Notes under the pieces: generated by a model
What the model was told of the DNA's origin: nothing
What the model saw: only the letters and a program-made list of their open reading frames with translations
The model's database searches: none
In this document: piece after piece, positions 54,769-64,000 of the stretch
How positions within the stretch are numbered: position 1 is the stretch's first letter
Layout of the letters: every line of letters starts with the position of its first letter
Position numbers and translations under genes: made by a program
Source: Geobacteraceae bacterium GWC2_55_20
GTDB taxonomy: Bacteria; Desulfobacterota; Desulfuromonadia; Geobacterales; Pseudopelobacteraceae
Assembly (NCBI GenBank): GCA_001802125.1
Contig: MGZK01000132.1
Location: forward strand, 1-64,000
Length of the DNA stretch: 64,000 nt
Reading direction: 5' to 3'

Positions 54769-55841
54769 ATGAAGTTCACATGTGCGGCGGGATGGGTCAG
54801 CTCCCACAGGTAGAGATTGATTTCATCCATGCGGCAGTTCATCCGGCATTGCTCCGGATCGAGCCGCTCAGCGACAAAGGCCAGGGAGTCCATGCGGAGC
54901 CGGCCATTCCAGACAGACTCGAAGCTCTCCTTTAGGATGCTGCCGTAACGGAAACGTTCGTCCCCCAGGTAGGCGCTGCACCCCCAGACCACACCTTCGG
55001 CATCGATGTAGGACCAGAACGGCAACGCCTGGCAACGCTGGTAACCCCGGCGCTCGCGCTGCATCTTGAGCATCGTGTTCGTGCGGAAAATCACGCTGAA
55101 GTTATCATCCTGATATTTTTGCAGACGCTCCCGCAGATCCAGATACGGGGCATAATCGATATCACTGTAACGGCAGGTTTTGCTCAAATGGTGCTGCGAA
55201 TACGGCTTGACCACCAGATATTGCAGACCCGCGTCACGCGTGAGCCGCGCCAATCGCTCGATTTCGGCCGCGTTTTCCGGCAAAAGAATTATCTGCGCTC
55301 CGACGACACAGCCGCCGCCATCACGGCGCGCCAGCTCGGCCGCGGCAGCCAGGTTCTCCAGCGCGCGATCGAAGTCGCCCGCGCCGGTCTGGTGGACAGC
55401 CGCGTAGGTTTCCGGTGTGCCTGCATTGATACTGGCCTTGATCCAGGCAGTATGGGGAATGATTCTCCGGGCGCGGTCAGCGGAAAGCAACACCGCGTTG
55501 GTGGTCAGGGCCACGTCGATTCCGGATTGCGCGGTATGGATTATAATTTCCTCCAGATCGCGGTGCAGCAGCGGCTCCCCCTCCCCGCCATACATGATGC
55601 TCTTGACGCCGAGCCGTCCCAGCTCGGTGAGGCGCTGCTTGAGCAGGCCGGTCGGAAGAAATTTCGGGCGGTATTCGCGGTAATCCAGCGCGCAGAAGGT
55701 ACAGCGATGATTGCAGGCGCCGGAGGGAGATATTTCCATGTAGACCGGGTAGATCTGCTCCCCTTCCAGCCAGCGCGCCACGGTTTTGGGGTGAAAGATC
55801 AGCTTGTGGCCGTCGATCCTGTTTTTGTCGGAGTTTTGCAT
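54765..55841 (-). CDS. Radical SAM/SPASM-like protein ('DGHKL...NFI' type)
   Basis: [33 protein letters not shown]; C-terminal [27 protein letters not shown]. Confidence 0.9.
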   Translation of the reverse strand: [358 protein letters not shown]

Positions 55842-55969
55842 TTTATGCTCTTGAGTGGACTGGATATTCAATCGGCTCTGATCTGCCTGAAGACACAAAT
55901 TTTGGGTAGTCAGGCCAAGCCGGATTAAAATTTTAATGAGCCATTATGTGGCCGGATCGGTTGCCGTTG

Positions 55970-57811
55970 TCAATACAGAAATAGCGCAAGCACATCCAAT
56001 GGACTCCGCTTCTGCTGAATGTCCGCATGCGCTGCGTAATACCAGTCCAAAAGGGCATCATGACTCTGCTCGGGAACCAGACGTGACCATCCCAGTGAAC
56101 TACGCAGGAGCAGGGCGTCACACATCTGCTTGAATTTCATTACCTGGTCAGGGGCTTCCCTGTTCAAGAAAGCGACAGTCCTGTCCATATGGTATTGAGC
56201 TGTGCGATCATCATGCAACTCCAGGAAAAAAGCCACGATATCAACCGAGGAACCGATGATTTCAAAATCGATCTCATAATTGCGCTGAATGAAGCCTGAG
56301 TGCCTGTTATTTGATTCTATCTCACGAAAAACCTGCTCCCCGCGTTTTTCGGCTCCTGCCAGAAATACGGTAGTCACGCAGGCGACAGATACAACCGCAA
56401 TCAAGACATGGTTGAATATCCGTTGCCGATCTAATCGTCTGTAAAACAGCCACACAAGCGACGCCACCATGGCAAAAGCCGGAAACAGCCAATAGACGTC
56501 GGCGTGCTTGGGAACAAACAGAAACGACAATGCCTCTGCAACAAACAAAGGATAATAATTGCCAACAACTGAAAAGATTCCGGAAAATTGGTTCGTCAAC
56601 AGAAAACCGGTCATGCTGTCCGGAAAAGTCCATCTCAAACCATAGGCGGCATACACCAGGTTTGCCCATATGACACAAATAATGCAGACCGGCACGAGCC
56701 AGTAGAAATATTTCCTGAATGAGTCGAGAAAACGGGCCAGACACAGTACCAGGCAAGGAAACACCACCAGGAAACGTCGCTGTCCGAATGAAGCCCCAAA
56801 CTCACCGGACCAGAATACTGTTGACCCCAGCAGCATGGTTTCCAGCACAACTATTGCGAACAGCACATGGTAGAGCGGAGGGTTTCTGCCAATTTTCCAG
56901 AAATAGCCGATTATCGACAAGACAAATATCGGCCAGAACACAAACAGGCCATTACGCGCTCCCCACAGCATCAGGTAAGATCTGGAAAAAATCGTGTAAT
57001 CAAATTGAAACAGATACGTGCTTCCGGATTCCCCGAAAAGGATCTGGCGTATCATCATCGACGGGATGATGAAGAGCAGGCCGCCGCCTCCGGCAAGAAG
57101 AGCTCTCCTTAACAGGGTACGCCATTCTCCCGGGAGAGGAGACTGTTGAATGAGAGCATGGATCAGCAACACGCCCCAGACTGCAAATTCCGTTCGGACA
57201 AAGGTCCCAACTCCCCATACCGCGCCCATCAACAGCCACGACATGGATTTTTTAAGATCGGCAAAGTGATACATGTAAATAAGCAGCGATGACAGAAACG
57301 CAGCCGGCAGGTTGGTCTGGCAGGGATACGCCGACGTATAGATCAGCAGCGGTCCGCCAAATGCGCATGACAGCAGAGCCGTAATAACTGCCGATGCCTG
57401 GTGATAACGACATGCGACACGATAAATCATGACACACGACAGCATTGCCATGAGGTAGGTTATGCAACCAAGCCACATCCCCTCGTGATACCCGAGCAGA
57501 TAAAAGCGCGGCGAAAGATCCGGGATCAGCGTAGCGCAATGCTGTGTCGCCACGGCAAGCAGTGTCGCCGGAAGAATGAACAGCACACCACCGATATTCT
57601 GATGAATCGGCGCATGATTGGTTTTGGTGATCTGGTAAGGAGTATCATCGAAAAGGACTTCGGGCAGAATATTCAAGCTGCCTTTTGACACTATGTTGTG
57701 GGCGACCTCCAGGTAAACGCCACTATCAGGTCCAACGGGCTTGTTGTTGTGATAAAACAGGAAGGGGACTATCAGTATCAGAAACCATACAATGCTTAAC
57801 GACTTATTCAC
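55970..57811 (-). CDS. Multi-TM glycosyltransferase-like membrane protein (GT-C type)
   Basis: About 10+ TM segments; GPDSGVYLEVAHNIVSKGSLNI acidic first loop. Confidence 0.7.
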   Translation of the reverse strand: MNKSLSIVWFLILIVPFLFYHNNKPVGPDSGVYLEVAHNIVSKGSLNILPEVLFDDTPYQITKTNHAPIHQNIGGVLFILPATLLAVATQHCATLIPDLSPRFYLLGYHEGMWLGCITYLMAMLSCVMIYRVACRYHQASAVITALLSCAFGGPLLIYTSAYPCQTNLPAAFLSSLLIYMYHFADLKKSMSWLLMGAVWGVGTFVRTEFAVWGVLLIHALIQQSPLPGEWRTLLRRALLAGGGGLLFIIPSMMIRQILFGESGSTYLFQFDYTIFSRSYLMLWGARNGLFVFWPIFVLSIIGYFWKIGRNPPLYHVLFAIVVLETMLLGSTVFWSGEFGASFGQRRFLVVFPCLVLCLARFLDSFRKYFYWLVPVCIICVIWANLVYAAYGLRWTFPDSMTGFLLTNQFSGIFSVVGNYYPLFVAEALSFLFVPKHADVYWLFPAFAMVASLVWLFYRRLDRQRIFNHVLIAVVSVACVTTVFLAGAEKRGEQVFREIESNNRHSGFIQRNYEIDFEIIGSSVDIVAFFLELHDDRTAQYHMDRTVAFLNREAPDQVMKFKQMCDALLLRSSLGWSRLVPEQSHDALLDWYYAAHADIQQKRSPLDVLALFLY

Positions 57812-57813
57812 AT

Positions 57814-58755
57814 CTAGTCCCTGATTTCAGTATTCAATATGCGCAAAACGGCCGCAATGACCGAAGAGGCCGTGATGTACTCCATGCAGCGGGTCTGCTG
57901 GCTGCAACGCGGTTCCAGGCAGGGTACACAGGATCGATCCAGATCCGGATAGAGCACCTCGCCTCTGCCATAGAAATATGTCTCGTTCGGATTGGTCGGC
58001 CCGTACATCACGACCACTTTTTTCCGTAACGCCAGGGCGATATGCAGTCCCAGACTGTCATTGGTGACCAGCAGCCGGCAGGAGTTGATCCAGTCGATGT
58101 AGTCATGCAGTTCATCCATACCCTGCTGCGAAGAGTAGCTGAGCCCGTTTTCAGTCAGCATAAGCTTGAGTTCTTCCCATTTGGCTGCAGGCCAGGACTT
58201 GTTGGGCCATTTCGATCCAACCGCCCAGTTCAAACCGACGTCGTACAGTTCTTCCAATTTGGGCCGATAGCCGAGGATATACTCCTGTCCCTGCCAGGCA
58301 GCGCCGACAACCTGCAGCAACGACTCCTGCCAACTGCCGGTGTAGGTTCTCTTCAGGTCGCCGTCCCGGCAAAGAGAAACTACCTTCTCGCAACCGTCAT
58401 ACCCCTCTGCCGTTCCGTGCAGTTCGTCAAAGCGAAAACCGTAACGGCGCCAGGCGGAGATCGAATCCGCCAGGGCACAGATACCCGGAACCTTTTCCAG
58501 GTTGATGACCGTATCGAAACGTTCCCGCTGCAGTTGCAGCACCGTGGTCAGGTTATAGGGCAGTATGCGCTGGATATGGGGATTGCCTTCCAGCAGAGGA
58601 TAGGCCTGTTCATCGACCAGCCAGGTAACCTGGTCCTGTACGAACGGGTAGAGAATGACCGTGGTGCGGAGAACATCACCCAGACTCGTGACAGTACTGA
58701 TGCCGGAATCGATGGTTTCCGAATAGCCCAGCTTGATGATCAGAATTTTAGCCAT
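57814..58755 (-). CDS. Glycosyltransferase family 9 (heptosyltransferase-like)
   Basis: KILIIKLGYSETID, GDVLRTTVILYPF, VTNDSLGLHIALALRKKVVVMYGPTNPNET. Confidence 0.9.
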   Translation of the reverse strand: MAKILIIKLGYSETIDSGISTVTSLGDVLRTTVILYPFVQDQVTWLVDEQAYPLLEGNPHIQRILPYNLTTVLQLQRERFDTVINLEKVPGICALADSISAWRRYGFRFDELHGTAEGYDGCEKVVSLCRDGDLKRTYTGSWQESLLQVVGAAWQGQEYILGYRPKLEELYDVGLNWAVGSKWPNKSWPAAKWEELKLMLTENGLSYSSQQGMDELHDYIDWINSCRLLVTNDSLGLHIALALRKKVVVMYGPTNPNETYFYGRGEVLYPDLDRSCVPCLEPRCSQQTRCMEYITASSVIAAVLRILNTEIRD

Positions 58756-58797
58756 ATAGCTCATTTTCCAGTATGCGGATTAATATGCGTGACCGCA

Positions 58798-60540
58798 TCA
58801 GAGATATTTTACAGATTCAACCTTCAGTATAAGTCTTTCATAATCGAGATCGACCGGCACAAACCAATAGCCGTACAGATAGCGCGGCTTTTGTTCCTGT
58901 ATTATGTAAGTCACCATCAGCCGGAAGGGATCACTCAACCAGGCCGGTTCAGGCAGATAGTCCAGATAGTAGTACATATGCCTGGCATTGATTGAAATCC
59001 AGATATAATCGGTCTTCGCGAGAATTCTTTTTCTTTCCGGTTCCGGAGCGACATTGAAGTATTGAAGCGCGGTCAGCTTCGGATAGCGGTCAGGTTGCAG
59101 AACAACAAGCGGATAGAGCAGATCATCCTCCGTCATCAGGCGGGCCGATTCGGGGATTTTATTATCTTCCAGGATTTTGGAGGCGCTCACTACAAATGGA
59201 AACATCTGCGGCTGCACATTGGCAAATCTGCGAAAGAGCGAAAAATCGAAAATCATGACCAGTGCCAGCACGGCAACCGCGGAAAGCACGATGGACAAGA
59301 GTCTGCGCTCCCGCTTGACTCCCAGCACAAAACGGACGATCATTCCGATCCCGACCGAAACCGCAAAAGCGTAAAACAGGGCAAAGTATCGTTCGAAATT
59401 AAAGTCCCCACCCAGCACCAGCACATTGAACAGCAGCAGTATTATGGCCGAGAAAGTTGTCAGGTACTGCTTGAAACCATAGCGAAAACAGCCCGCGATC
59501 CCTAATGCGGCCAGCACTGCCAGGGGAATGATGTAGTAATAATTTGCCTCAAAGCCTTCCCGGGCCACGCACATAAAATAACCGAGCTTGTCGCCAGGTG
59601 CAAAATCGCCGTCAAAATCGTTGTAGGAAGCAATATATCCAACCGCGGCGCCGCAGTTCAGCCGATCGAGAGTCCCTTGTACACGCAGTATGACTGCCAC
59701 CCACAGCGCAAGCGATAACACCCCCAGACCGGAAAATTTGAACAGCTCCTTCCATTCTTTCTTCACAATCAGAATGCCCCAGATCGTTCCGAGCAGCGCA
59801 ACAGCCTGTATATGAAATTGGATCGAAAACAACAGCAGGAATCGTCCGAGTGACTTTCGTTCCGGGTTGTAGAAATAGTACCTGATGCCCGAAAAGAGCA
59901 CGGGAATCAGAAAGATAGAGTAGGACCCGTGCATGAACTCGGCCATGAATACCGCGCAACTGACAGGGAATACGATGATTCCGGCGATTCTTCCGCCAAT
60001 ATCCGATGCAATTCTTGCCAGACTCCATACACAAAACGCCATCACAAGACACATCCCGGCACTGAAAGCGTAGTCACCCAGCAAGACGTTCAGCTCATAA
60101 AGCAACCCCATGATCACGAGCTGCCCCGGTTTTGTGAACGAGGCGCCGATACTTCCGGTCAGGTTGGGGTGAAACAGGATCTCCCAGTAGGCAATCTGGC
60201 ACAGATTATCGCCTCGGAGACTTAACACATGTTGTTGATGTCTGTGAAAAATATAGAAGTAAGCAAAACATGTGGTAAAAAGCGCTGTGCTGTACATTTT
60301 TTCAGACAGTTTTTTGTACAGCAAAAGGGCGCCGGAACAGCCAAAGAAGAGGAATTGAGGTGAAAAAGCAAATACGAGTATCTTATTGAAATTGGCCCTC
60401 AGATAATCGACCGGATAACAACATGCAAGCAGAAACAGCAAAAGCACGTTCAGCGTAACAAGAAACACCAGTTGTCCGTTATTGCGCAGCAAATCGCCAC
60501 CGGGCGGTGAGATCGCCTGTTTGCTCACCCCTTCGGCCAT
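58798..60540 (-). CDS. Multi-TM membrane protein of unknown function (GT-C-like)
   Basis: About 10 or more hydrophobic segments; flanked by glycan genes. Confidence 0.6.
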   Translation of the reverse strand: MAEGVSKQAISPPGGDLLRNNGQLVFLVTLNVLLLFLLACCYPVDYLRANFNKILVFAFSPQFLFFGCSGALLLYKKLSEKMYSTALFTTCFAYFYIFHRHQQHVLSLRGDNLCQIAYWEILFHPNLTGSIGASFTKPGQLVIMGLLYELNVLLGDYAFSAGMCLVMAFCVWSLARIASDIGGRIAGIIVFPVSCAVFMAEFMHGSYSIFLIPVLFSGIRYYFYNPERKSLGRFLLLFSIQFHIQAVALLGTIWGILIVKKEWKELFKFSGLGVLSLALWVAVILRVQGTLDRLNCGAAVGYIASYNDFDGDFAPGDKLGYFMCVAREGFEANYYYIIPLAVLAALGIAGCFRYGFKQYLTTFSAIILLLFNVLVLGGDFNFERYFALFYAFAVSVGIGMIVRFVLGVKRERRLLSIVLSAVAVLALVMIFDFSLFRRFANVQPQMFPFVVSASKILEDNKIPESARLMTEDDLLYPLVVLQPDRYPKLTALQYFNVAPEPERKRILAKTDYIWISINARHMYYYLDYLPEPAWLSDPFRLMVTYIIQEQKPRYLYGYWFVPVDLDYERLILKVESVKYL

Positions 60541-60595
60541 GACTGTTAAACCTGATTTCCAATTCAAATTCAATCCCAACGATTTTCTCCAGAAT

Positions 60596-62380
60596 TCATT
60601 TCAATTTCAATATTTCTTCTTCCAGCGAAACCAGTCCGGAGTCTACGGCATCAAGTTCCCGCGCTTTACGCACGCTCCGGAGGGCTTTATCGCGCTGTCC
60701 CAACTCGGCATACAACTCGGCCAGCATCCTGTACGGCTCGCTCAGTCCGTGGTTGACATGAACCGCCTGCTCCAGCACTTCGATCGCATCCCGCAATTGC
60801 CCTGCCTGACGATAGGCATTGCCCAGGTTGACCAGCAGAACCGGATCATCGCCCCCGACCGCCAGACCGGCCATGTATGCATCAATCGCGGAATGATAGT
60901 TGCCAAGCGTCAGATAGGTAGATCCAAGATTGGCATAACCTTCCAGTTTGTACGGATTGGCCTGAATCGACTGCTGGAAGAAATTGAGCGCCTTTGGGTA
61001 CTTCTGTTCTTCGACGGCAGCCACCCCGGCATTGTAGTTCGGGCGCCATTTGGCTGGACTCTTTGAGACAGAATCCTCCCACAGCGCAGACGGGGAACTA
61101 TACAGAAGATTGCGTTTGACGGTCAGAACCGAATACAGGACCGCCATCAGAAACAGGAATACAATTACACGCGTTGCCCATACTGGAGTCAGCTGATTGC
61201 GAATCGAATCGAAACGGCAAACCAGTCCGGTAATTACCGGTAGGGAGAAAAGATAGCTGCGGTGCTCGGTCATCAGATCGGGAAGCGGGAAGAACGATGA
61301 CAAGCTGATCGACAGCAGTGAGAAGACTATGCAGAAACTTATCAGATCATCATTCAACTGCCTGTTTTTTTTACGTTGCAGGACAATTGCGGTAAATACG
61401 AATAGCAATATCATTATCAGGCTTACAATTATCTCCGGGTCGGCGACACTGCGGTAAAGCGGGTATGACGGATCAATGTTCTGTCCATAGGGAGCTACCA
61501 GCATTCGGAAAAAGGTCAGTATGACCCTGGCCTGAGTCAGTACATATTCGTACGTCGGGTAAGCCACCACAAACGAGCTGATAGTATACAGCGACCGGTC
61601 GGCTTCCGCCTGGATTCTGTAAACCAGATATACAAGCAGAGGAATGACCGGCATGCAGCACATATGTACTGAAGCCAGAATCAGGACTCTGCGCAATGGC
61701 AAACGTAACAGAACCGTTCCCAGCAGTACCAGCGCCAATGGGGCAGTCACCAGATTTTCCTTCGCATGCATTCCAACTAAAAGTGTAATGAGCGAGCCGA
61801 TATACGCCAACCGCTGATGCCACTTCACAGGGTTCAGTATCGAAACAACAAAGAGCAGCATGGTCGTCAGGTAAAAGAAACATCCCAGAGATGCATATCT
61901 CTGGATTATATAGGTTACTGATTCGGTTCCGAGGGGATGCACCAGAAATAACAGTGCCGAGAAGAACGGGACGAACCACTGATTTTCATGGATTTCGTTG
62001 CCGGATCTGTAGCGAATGATTTTCGTCAGCAGAACGTACCACAGCATCGAGTTGAGGATATGTATGGCTATGTTGACAACCCGATAGCTTTCCGGGTCGA
62101 AACCATCAAACAGATAGTTCAGATAAAAGGTAAAATTGGTAAACGGTCTGAGAATGAAGGTAACCAGAACATCACGATGTATGTTCAGTTTGACATAATC
62201 ATCAGCAAAATCGGTCAAATCCAGCAATTTCAAGAAACTGACGCCATCAGTAATCAGCGGATTATTGACCAGATAGAAGCGGCTGTCGAACACAAACGGA
62301 TAGGACAGTGTATACCAGTACAGTGCAACACCCAGCAGCGCAAAAAGAAAAATATGGGGCTTTTCGGAATATTTGTTCAA
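60596..62380 (-). CDS. TMTC-like multi-TM protein with C-terminal TPRs (paralogue-like of 47046-48665)
   Basis: FDSRFYLVNNPLITDG, LLFLVHPLGTESVTYIIQRYASLGCFFYL; TPRs at C-terminus. Confidence 0.83.
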   Translation of the reverse strand: MNKYSEKPHIFLFALLGVALYWYTLSYPFVFDSRFYLVNNPLITDGVSFLKLLDLTDFADDYVKLNIHRDVLVTFILRPFTNFTFYLNYLFDGFDPESYRVVNIAIHILNSMLWYVLLTKIIRYRSGNEIHENQWFVPFFSALLFLVHPLGTESVTYIIQRYASLGCFFYLTTMLLFVVSILNPVKWHQRLAYIGSLITLLVGMHAKENLVTAPLALVLLGTVLLRLPLRRVLILASVHMCCMPVIPLLVYLVYRIQAEADRSLYTISSFVVAYPTYEYVLTQARVILTFFRMLVAPYGQNIDPSYPLYRSVADPEIIVSLIMILLFVFTAIVLQRKKNRQLNDDLISFCIVFSLLSISLSSFFPLPDLMTEHRSYLFSLPVITGLVCRFDSIRNQLTPVWATRVIVFLFLMAVLYSVLTVKRNLLYSSPSALWEDSVSKSPAKWRPNYNAGVAAVEEQKYPKALNFFQQSIQANPYKLEGYANLGSTYLTLGNYHSAIDAYMAGLAVGGDDPVLLVNLGNAYRQAGQLRDAIEVLEQAVHVNHGLSEPYRMLAELYAELGQRDKALRSVRKARELDAVDSGLVSLEEEILKLK

Positions 62381-62456
62381 AAAGGGAAGCCTTCCACCTT
62401 GTAATACCGCTTTCGTTCAGTTCCCTGGCAGCGCGTACGCTATCAAGCGAAACAGT

Positions 62457-64000
62457 TCAATCAAGTGCAAACTGTTCACGCCAATCGTCAGCTTCCCTCC
62501 ACAGCGGCTGTTCTTCCTTGCGCAGAACGGCGTTGCCAATCACCAGGAAGTCCAGCCCGGTGCGCATGAAACAACGATAGGCATCCTCCGGTGTGCAGAC
62601 TATCGGTTCCCCCCTGACGTTGAAACTGGTGTTGACCAGGACCGGGCAGCCGGTTCTTGCCTTGAAAGCCGTCAGCAAGGCGTGGTAACGGGGATTGGTC
62701 GATGCATGCACCGTCTGGATGCGGGCCGAATAGTCAACATGGGTGACTGCCGGTATATCGGAACGGGGTATATTGAGTTTTTCTATTCCGAACAGCGCCT
62801 GCTGCTGCCCGTCCATTGGAATCCTGCGTTTTTCGACCACATCGGCCACCAGCAGCATATACGGGCTGTCGCACTCAAGCCCAAACCAATCATGAAGATC
62901 CTCACGCAGAATAGACGGCGCAAATGGCCGGAATGACTCACGAAACTTGACCTTCAGATTCAGGACCGACTGCATCTGTGGTGAACGGGCATCTCCAAGG
63001 ATCGAACGCCCCCCCAGGGCTCGAGGGCCAAACTCCATTCGACCCTGAAACCATCCCAACGCCTTGCCTTCAGCCAGCAGCCCGGCACAGGTTTCAAACA
63101 GCTCCGCATCACTGGACACGGAATAGCGTGCGCCAAGCGACTGCAAACGCCGCTCGATCTCGTTTTGCTCAAAAAACGGTCCCAGATACGCCCCCTGCAT
63201 GCCATCCAATTCAGTGCTCACTACCGCACGCGGCTTGTCTTTATGCAGGTAATATGCCGACAAGGCCGCGCCGAGTGCGCCGCCGGCATCTCCCGAGGCC
63301 GGCTGAATCCAGATCTTTTCGAAACAGCCGTCACGGAGCACCTTGCCGTTGGCGACACAGTTCAGGGCGACACCCCCGGCCAGGCACAGGTTATTCATGC
63401 CGGTTTCAGCGGAGATGCCACGGACAAGCTTCAGGACGATATCCTCGGTAACCTGCTGGATCGATGCGGCAATATCCATATCCCGCCGGGTAAGTGCCGT
63501 TTCCGGTTTTCTGGGAGGTGCGCCGAACAGGTTGTCGAACTTCCTGTTGGTCATGGTCAGCCCGGTGCAATAGTCAAAGTACGACATATCCAGTCTAAAA
63601 CTGCCATCCGGCTTGATATCGACAAGATGTTTCCTGATAAGGTCGCCAAAACGCGGTTCGCCGTAGGGCGCCAACCCCATCAGCTTGTATTCGCCGGAGT
63701 TGACCTTGAAACCGGCATAATAGGTAAAAGCCGAATACAGAAGCCCCAGCGAATGAGGGAAATGGATCTCTTTCAGTATTTCAAGCCGGTTGCCACGACC
63801 GACCGCCAGCGAGGTCGTTGTCCACTCCCCGACCCCGTCCATCGTCAGCACGGCGGCCTCCTCGAACGGAGAAGGATAAAAGGCGCTGGCGGCATGGCTG
63901 AGATGGTGCTCACCGAACAGCAGCCTTTCGCTCCAAGGGCAACCCGGGTCGTGTTTTTTCAGACATTTGCAGAGCAGGTCCTTCAAGAACAGCTTTTCAC
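62457..64000 (-). CDS. Carbamoyltransferase (NodU/CmcH/TobZ family), truncated at window edge
   Basis: FGEHHLSHAASAFYPSPFEEAAVLTMDGVGEWTT; LAGGVALNCVANGK; GRMEFGPRALGGRSILGDAR; frame open through 64000. Confidence 0.92.
   Translation of the reverse strand, partial: EKLFLKDLLCKCLKKHDPGCPWSERLLFGEHHLSHAASAFYPSPFEEAAVLTMDGVGEWTTTSLAVGRGNRLEILKEIHFPHSLGLLYSAFTYYAGFKVNSGEYKLMGLAPYGEPRFGDLIRKHLVDIKPDGSFRLDMSYFDYCTGLTMTNRKFDNLFGAPPRKPETALTRRDMDIAASIQQVTEDIVLKLVRGISAETGMNNLCLAGGVALNCVANGKVLRDGCFEKIWIQPASGDAGGALGAALSAYYLHKDKPRAVVSTELDGMQGAYLGPFFEQNEIERRLQSLGARYSVSSDAELFETCAGLLAEGKALGWFQGRMEFGPRALGGRSILGDARSPQMQSVLNLKVKFRESFRPFAPSILREDLHDWFGLECDSPYMLLVADVVEKRRIPMDGQQQALFGIEKLNIPRSDIPAVTHVDYSARIQTVHASTNPRYHALLTAFKARTGCPVLVNTSFNVRGEPIVCTPEDAYRCFMRTGLDFLVIGNAVLRKEEQPLWREADDWREQFALD

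Noticed and set aside
1-64000. tRNA, rRNA, CRISPR arrays, transposases, integrases or phage genes
   Set aside because: None recognised on either strand by reading; tRNAscan, Infernal and ISfinder would be needed to exclude them formally.

Overview
The window has no mobile elements, CRISPR arrays or RNA genes that I could support. The style suggests a Geobacter-like deltaproteobacterium (inference only). It has three blocks. (1) Bases 1-12435, minus strand: a surface-polysaccharide locus with glycosyltransferases, methyltransferases, a flippase, a B12-type radical SAM protein and a CDP-3,6-dideoxyhexose cassette (rfbF/G/H plus an epimerase and a reductase). (2) Bases 12696-42792, mostly plus strand: a compact type II secretion/type IV pilus-like operon (E, F, pseudopilin, PilM/N-like, PilO-like, GspC/PilP-like, secretin), then an octaheme cytochrome, an MBL-fold protein, two sulfatase-fold proteins flanking crcB-DUF190, a beta-helix protein, and a long tightly coupled operon. 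That operon resembles what I recall as the 'GeoRSP' system: PqqD-like chaperone, radical SAM/SPASM enzyme and a SPASM protein without the radical SAM cysteines, together with a ResB-like protein, a YraQ/DUF318-type permease with a fused C-terminal domain, a cupin, FmdE, a PhnD-like lipoprotein, YedE and an FKBP isomerase. A 37-codon ORF (34006-34119), absent from the supplied ORF track, is translationally coupled on both sides inside this operon and is a candidate precursor peptide. (3) Bases 42818-64000, minus strand: a second glycan locus with many glycosyltransferases, NikR, and an unusual cluster of three radical SAM proteins with TPP-dependent E1 alpha/beta subunits, ending in a truncated carbamoyltransferase.
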